Shown here piece by piece: positions 59,912-64,000 of a DNA stretch of 64,000 nt (positions are counted from its first letter, which is position 1; every line of letters begins with the position of its first letter). The notes below the pieces were generated by a model that was given only the letters and a program-made list of their open reading frames with translations, was not told the origin of the DNA and ran no database searches. The stretch covers positions 124,001 through 188,000 of the forward strand of contig CALSFV010000406.1 of the NCBI GenBank assembly GCA_943737045.1, in the 5' to 3' direction. Source of the stretch: Parapristionchus giblindavisi. Its lineage: Eukaryota; Nematoda; Chromadorea; Rhabditida; Diplogasteridae. Both the position numbers and the translations under genes were made by a program.

Positions 59912-62900
59912 TGAATATCATAATTACCCGATGACTGCAATGGGAGATGACCGATACAGCTGATTCAGTGTCGGAGCACGCACTACTCACTGACGAATCG
60001 GAGAGACGACGAGGTCGCACCATCAATGCGGCTTGTTGCGCACGCTCAGTCCTAATATTGGCCATATTAGCAAATTGAATGTACATAAATTATTTACTAT
60101 TATTATTATTATTATAGTAAACTGCCATAGACAAGATCGTATAAGTAAAATGTTTTTCACTTACAATTACACAAATTCTCAATATGATTCTAAACCGTTA
60201 ATTAGCAATGAAATAAAGATTGATTTGATTTTTATTGATGCCATAGAAGAAATTACATATATTTATTTAGCTTATGTTTTATTATTTAATTTATTACCGT
60301 TGTTGTTGTGTCGTATTCTGCAGAATTGCGCTGAGATGTTCTACTAATCGTTTGAATCGTCGAACAGGTCCTTAATAAGCCACTGTTGTTTCGTTGTTAT
60401 TAACAGGATAACAAGATATTAACAATTTAACATGTTATTAACAAGATAACAAGAACAAGATTGTAAGATAAAAGTCATACCTGCCAAAAGGGTGAACTGG
60501 ACGACGTACATCGGTGGTTCGCCCGGTGCGTTTACATTCTGATTACCAGGTAGGATGTCCACCTTAATTAATTGTTCATTTGTCAGTCAATATAGAATAG
60601 TTATTGAAACAGTGTGTATTTTAAAAGAATTTACATTATGCCTACAATATTATGCCCAAATATTTTATTGGTCCTTTCCGTTTTGTCAGGATGTAAGCAT
60701 ACTATAATATTATTACTCTGTACTGTAAAACACTTAAATGAATATCCTACATTCATTTTCACTCCTCTCGAGAATACGGATCCTCCGGCCGTTGGTCCTC
60801 TCTTGTATTCGACCCGGAATGAGTTCTGTCCAACAACCGAATGGCTCAGTTCATGAATCTACAAAAGTCAATACTTCATTAAAATATTAAAATAGTTTTG
60901 TACCGTAAGGAATGCACGAATGAGTTCAGCTTTGATGCCGTTCAAGGTTCTCCCTTGCACTGGAACTACGTGGGTGTCGTCTCTTTCCACTGATATGGAC
61001 GATGTGAGCGAGCCGAACCAGGACTTCTTCACAAGACTACAATAGATTGTAATAGTAGGCCTTTTTTATATATATATTTTGATTTTATATTGCTTCATTC
61101 CTCAAATTGGAGTTAGATTTTTAAAGCTCGTAATTTAAATTTTGTGAAAACCTCTAAATGTGTTTCTTACCTCGAACTCAATCTCATTTTAACGTATTCC
61201 AATCGATATTTCATGTTTGAACGACTTACTCAGTAGTATCGATGATATGATTCTCTTCGTTATCACTGCCGTTGCTGAGTTTTCGTCGATGAAATCGTGG
61301 AGTTCCCAAGAAGGAATTCTTGATCGATGTGATCTTTGCTCTCCATGGACCACTCGAGGCGTTCAATTGAGTGTTGCTATTACCTACGAAGAACAAAAAT
61401 ATTTTACGTATTAATTGCCGTCGGAAAAATTAGTTCCAAAATGCTGTGAAATCGTGAATGTTATATGTTACTTTTTCTTTCTTTTTTTTCTCAATTCTTT
61501 TCATCTTTTCTAGATTACATAGCATTATGAAATTAATTATTCGCTTAATCAATATGAATGTTACCTCCAGATATGAGGCTATTGGTGGACGATGTTGTCG
61601 ATCCCATTCCACCTCCAACACTGGCCATCGAATCGGTCATGATCGATGGTGGAGAGTACTTGTTCTCAAAGAACTGATTTATATTTTTTTCATAGAAAAA
61701 CTGAGATTTTTAAAACTTATATATTTCATTATACAGTGCGCGACATAATGATAGGACACCCCCAAAATTTTGTGATTCCGGCCGAATGGTGAATGGAAAT
61801 CAAAAAATGTATATACCATTTGTATCCCCTCCTTGGATAACTAAGGTAGCCCACGTATGAGAATATTCAATTCCCCAGTAAACGAGAAAATAATAATATT
61901 TCGAAATTTGACCATGACATAATGATAGGACACCCTGATTTTTTTCATGAGTTACTATTTTTTTCAAACTTCTGCATAAGAGCACCGTTTCAACAAGAGG
62001 TTAGAAATAAATCTAATGGCCCTTCCTCAAGAAAGGACCGATGGTGCGATTGGCAATCCTCTCATAGAGGACAGAAATCACTGAGGCTCGAGGTCTCCCC
62101 ACTCTTTTTTGATGGCAGCCTGCAACTCGGCAACGGATGCATACTGTTCGGTGTTCTTGTGCACACGACTAACCAGGATGCCCCAAGTGTTCAACATGTG
62201 GTTTGCATCTTGGTTGCACGTAGGGCATGGAAGAACTGCGATGTTCTTGACTGCGAACAATGGTTTTGAGGGGTTATGTTAAGGATGGAGGCGCTCTCTT
62301 TCTGGGAGATCTGGTGGCGGGCACGGCTCTTCATCATGAAGGGAACGAGGGAAGTCTAGTGCATCACCTGATACTCCGCATAGTCCATGAAGGAGCTGAA
62401 GGAGATGGGCGGCATGTCGAATTTTACGAACGCGACCCATGATGTTATTTTTTTTCAAAAAAATTTAAAATATCGGTTTCTGATTACATTCACCGATGAG
62501 AAGAAGTTCAACCCCAATAGTCCGGACGGCTATAACTGCTTCTGACGTGAGTTCCTCAAGGAACCGCGTAATTTCAGCAGGAGGAAGTTCAGTCATGTTC
62601 AGGGTCGCGTTCATAAAATTCGACATGCCGCCCATCTCCTTCCGCTCCAGCAGGAAGGACTATGCGGAGTATCAGGTGATGCACCAGACTACCCTCGTTC
62701 CGTTCATGAGGAAGAGCCGTTCCCGCCATCTGATCTCCCAGAAATACGGCGCCTCATTCGCCCCCAACTCCATTCAATACCATTGTTCACAGTCAAGAAC
62801 ATCCCAAGAGCCGTGCCCGCCACCAGATCTCCCAGAAAGAGAGCTCCCAAGTCCTTACCATAACCCCTCAAAACGATTGTTCGCAGTCAAGAACATCGCA

Positions 62901-64000
62901 GTTCTTCCATGCCCTACGGGCAACCCCGATGCAAACCACATGTAGAACATATGGGGCATCCTGGTTAGTAGTGTGCACAAGAACACCAAACAGTATGCAT
63001 CCGTTGCCGAGATGAAGGCTGCCATCAAAAAGGAGTGGGAGTGACATCGAGCCTCAAATGATTTCTGTCCTCTATAGGAGCATGCCCAATCGCATCTTCG
63101 GTCCATTCTTGAGGAAGGGCCATAAGATTGATTACTAACCTGTTGTTGGCCCGTTGACGTTATGCAGAAGTTTGAAAAAAATAGTAACTCATGAAAAAAA
63201 TCAGGATGTCCTATCATTATGTCGCGCACTGTATCAATATTCACAATTTTTCGAAGTTTCGTCAACTCATCACAATTATATTATTGATTGATTGTTTCTT
63301 CATTAGTCCCCCGTCTCACATAGTTTACATTTTTCTATATTTATTTATTTATTTGGTATATTTCCAGTAACATTTCATAACCTACTTTTTGTAGGTTGCG
63401 CTAATTTCAGAAATTACACATGCATTGGCATTTAAATATTTTAAAACCCCCATATTAATCACCTGTTCTTTGCTTTCACTTCTCTGAGGAGCGTTAGCCA
63501 CACTCGCCGAAGATGGACTATTCGACGTTGTTGATGTCTCCATTGCGTTACGCTCCTGATCAAATAGATTTAGAGGAATTTAGGGAATAAAGAGAAAGGA
63601 AAATGAGGACGAACCTGCTGCCGCGACGCTCGAACATGCCTTGCGGCTTCTGCCAAACATGCTGGGTCGACTGGTTGAGTGTAGTAGTGGTAATTGTTCG
63701 AGTTCCTGTGAAAGAAAGTGTTGTTGTAGTATGTTTACTAGACAAGTAGGAGTACATTTACACATGTACATATGTACATCATAAGGTTCGTCAACAGCGC
63801 TCTCTTATTATCTTGTTTCGTTTCTTTCGTCATTGGGGACACTCTCTAATGTATTCCAAAGCGATCTAATGCGATCTGTTAACTCTACGAACCGTATAGG
63901 ATTCACGCAATACCTCGTAGACGACCTTCCCCTCTCGCGGTCTCTGTCCCGGTCCTCGGTCGAGGAGGTTCCTCTGGCAGAGAATGACTGTTGATTGGAC
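58236..64000 (-). CDS. sad-1: SAD-1 (BRSK-type) kinase, C-terminal part
   Basis: Exons (minus): 64000-63914 (cut by the right edge), 63705-63615, 63555-63463, 61673-61565, 61383-61230, 61036-60904, 60858-60751, 60562-60481, 60370-60298, 60051-59928, 59636-59573 and 58444-58236 (TAG). All phases agree. SAD/BRSK kinases are AMPK relatives that control neuronal polarity and presynaptic organisation; the kinase domain lies outside the window. What is visible is a Ser/Asn-rich linker, the BRSK block [20 protein letters not shown], the KA1-like domain ([58 protein letters not shown]), and a nematode-type tail ([42 protein letters not shown]). A Tc1-type fold-back sits in the intron between the third and fourth exons. 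Confidence 0.95.
59839..59911 (+). repeat. (ATT)n microsatellite in a sad-1 intron
   Basis: About 24 tandem ATT units in the intron just 3' of the exon ending at 59928. A short ATT run also occurs at 60098-60115. Confidence 0.95.
61734..63231. mobile_element. 1.5-kb Tc1-type fold-back element in a sad-1 intron
   Basis: The ends CAGTGCGCGACATAATGATA and its complement are flanked by TA (61732-61733 and 63232-63233). A second copy of the inner end (GACATAATGATAGGACACCC) occurs at 61915 on the left only. Tc1 transposase pieces appear in both arms and out of order: [13 protein letters not shown] on plus near 62487, [20 protein letters not shown] near 62613, and the C-terminal [20 protein letters not shown] with [10 protein letters not shown] on minus near 62078-62200. 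Frames are broken, so no working enzyme is encoded. Confidence 0.88.

Noticed and set aside
59811..60086. 91-codon minus frame ending in poly-Ile
   Set aside because: The useful part is the sad-1 exon 60051-59928; the remainder is the (ATT)n repeat.

Overview
This window is nuclear DNA of a nematode, probably a free-living rhabditid. Genes consist of short exons with introns that often begin GTAAGT/GTATGT and end TTTCAG. The gene set includes an nlp-3-type neuropeptide precursor, a SAD-1 kinase, an MSP-domain protein and a nematode-style Galpha. I joined exons by hand, checking reading phase across every splice junction. The species cannot be named from the sequence.

Layout, left to right: a first exon running off the left edge (96-161, minus); an uncharacterised single-pass membrane protein with an acidic linker and coiled coil (2869-4891, minus); a repeat-filled gap; succinyl-CoA ligase alpha subunit (8486-12747, plus); a TIKI/TraB-family metalloprotease (13334-17330, minus); an F-box/leucine-rich protein (18422-24076, plus); a small Cys-rich protein (25080-25617, plus); a gene-poor stretch with retroposon debris and a large palindromic element (25618-33523); an nlp-3-type neuropeptide precursor (33524-33916, minus); a transmembrane C-type-lectin-like protein with a mucin-like stalk and long proline-rich tail (35397-44048, minus); a Galpha subunit (45232-51191, plus); an MSP-domain protein with a proline-rich tail (51797-56121, minus); and the 3' part of sad-1 (58236-64000, minus), whose kinase domain lies beyond the right edge.

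The most striking feature is not a gene. Six long fold-back elements of about 1.4-2.5 kb, each nearly palindromic, lie in 64 kb. Five sit inside introns of the succinyl-CoA ligase, lectin, Galpha, MSP and sad-1 genes and one is intergenic. They differ in ends and target sites (TA or TTAA), and two carry shuffled Tc1/mariner transposase pieces in both arms. Transcribed introns carrying them would form very long RNA hairpins. Smaller elements include a 546-bp hAT-type MITE with a perfect 8-bp duplication, a PIF/Harbinger-type MITE flanked by TTA, two copies of a CACTCACAG-ended MITE, tRNA-like (SINE-like) segments, a LINE relic, and a 21-bp perfect hairpin that begins exactly at a splice donor.

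The genes show no operon-like clustering. Several relate to neurons and signalling (SAD-1, Galpha, NLP-3, TIKI), but nothing indicates one shared pathway.
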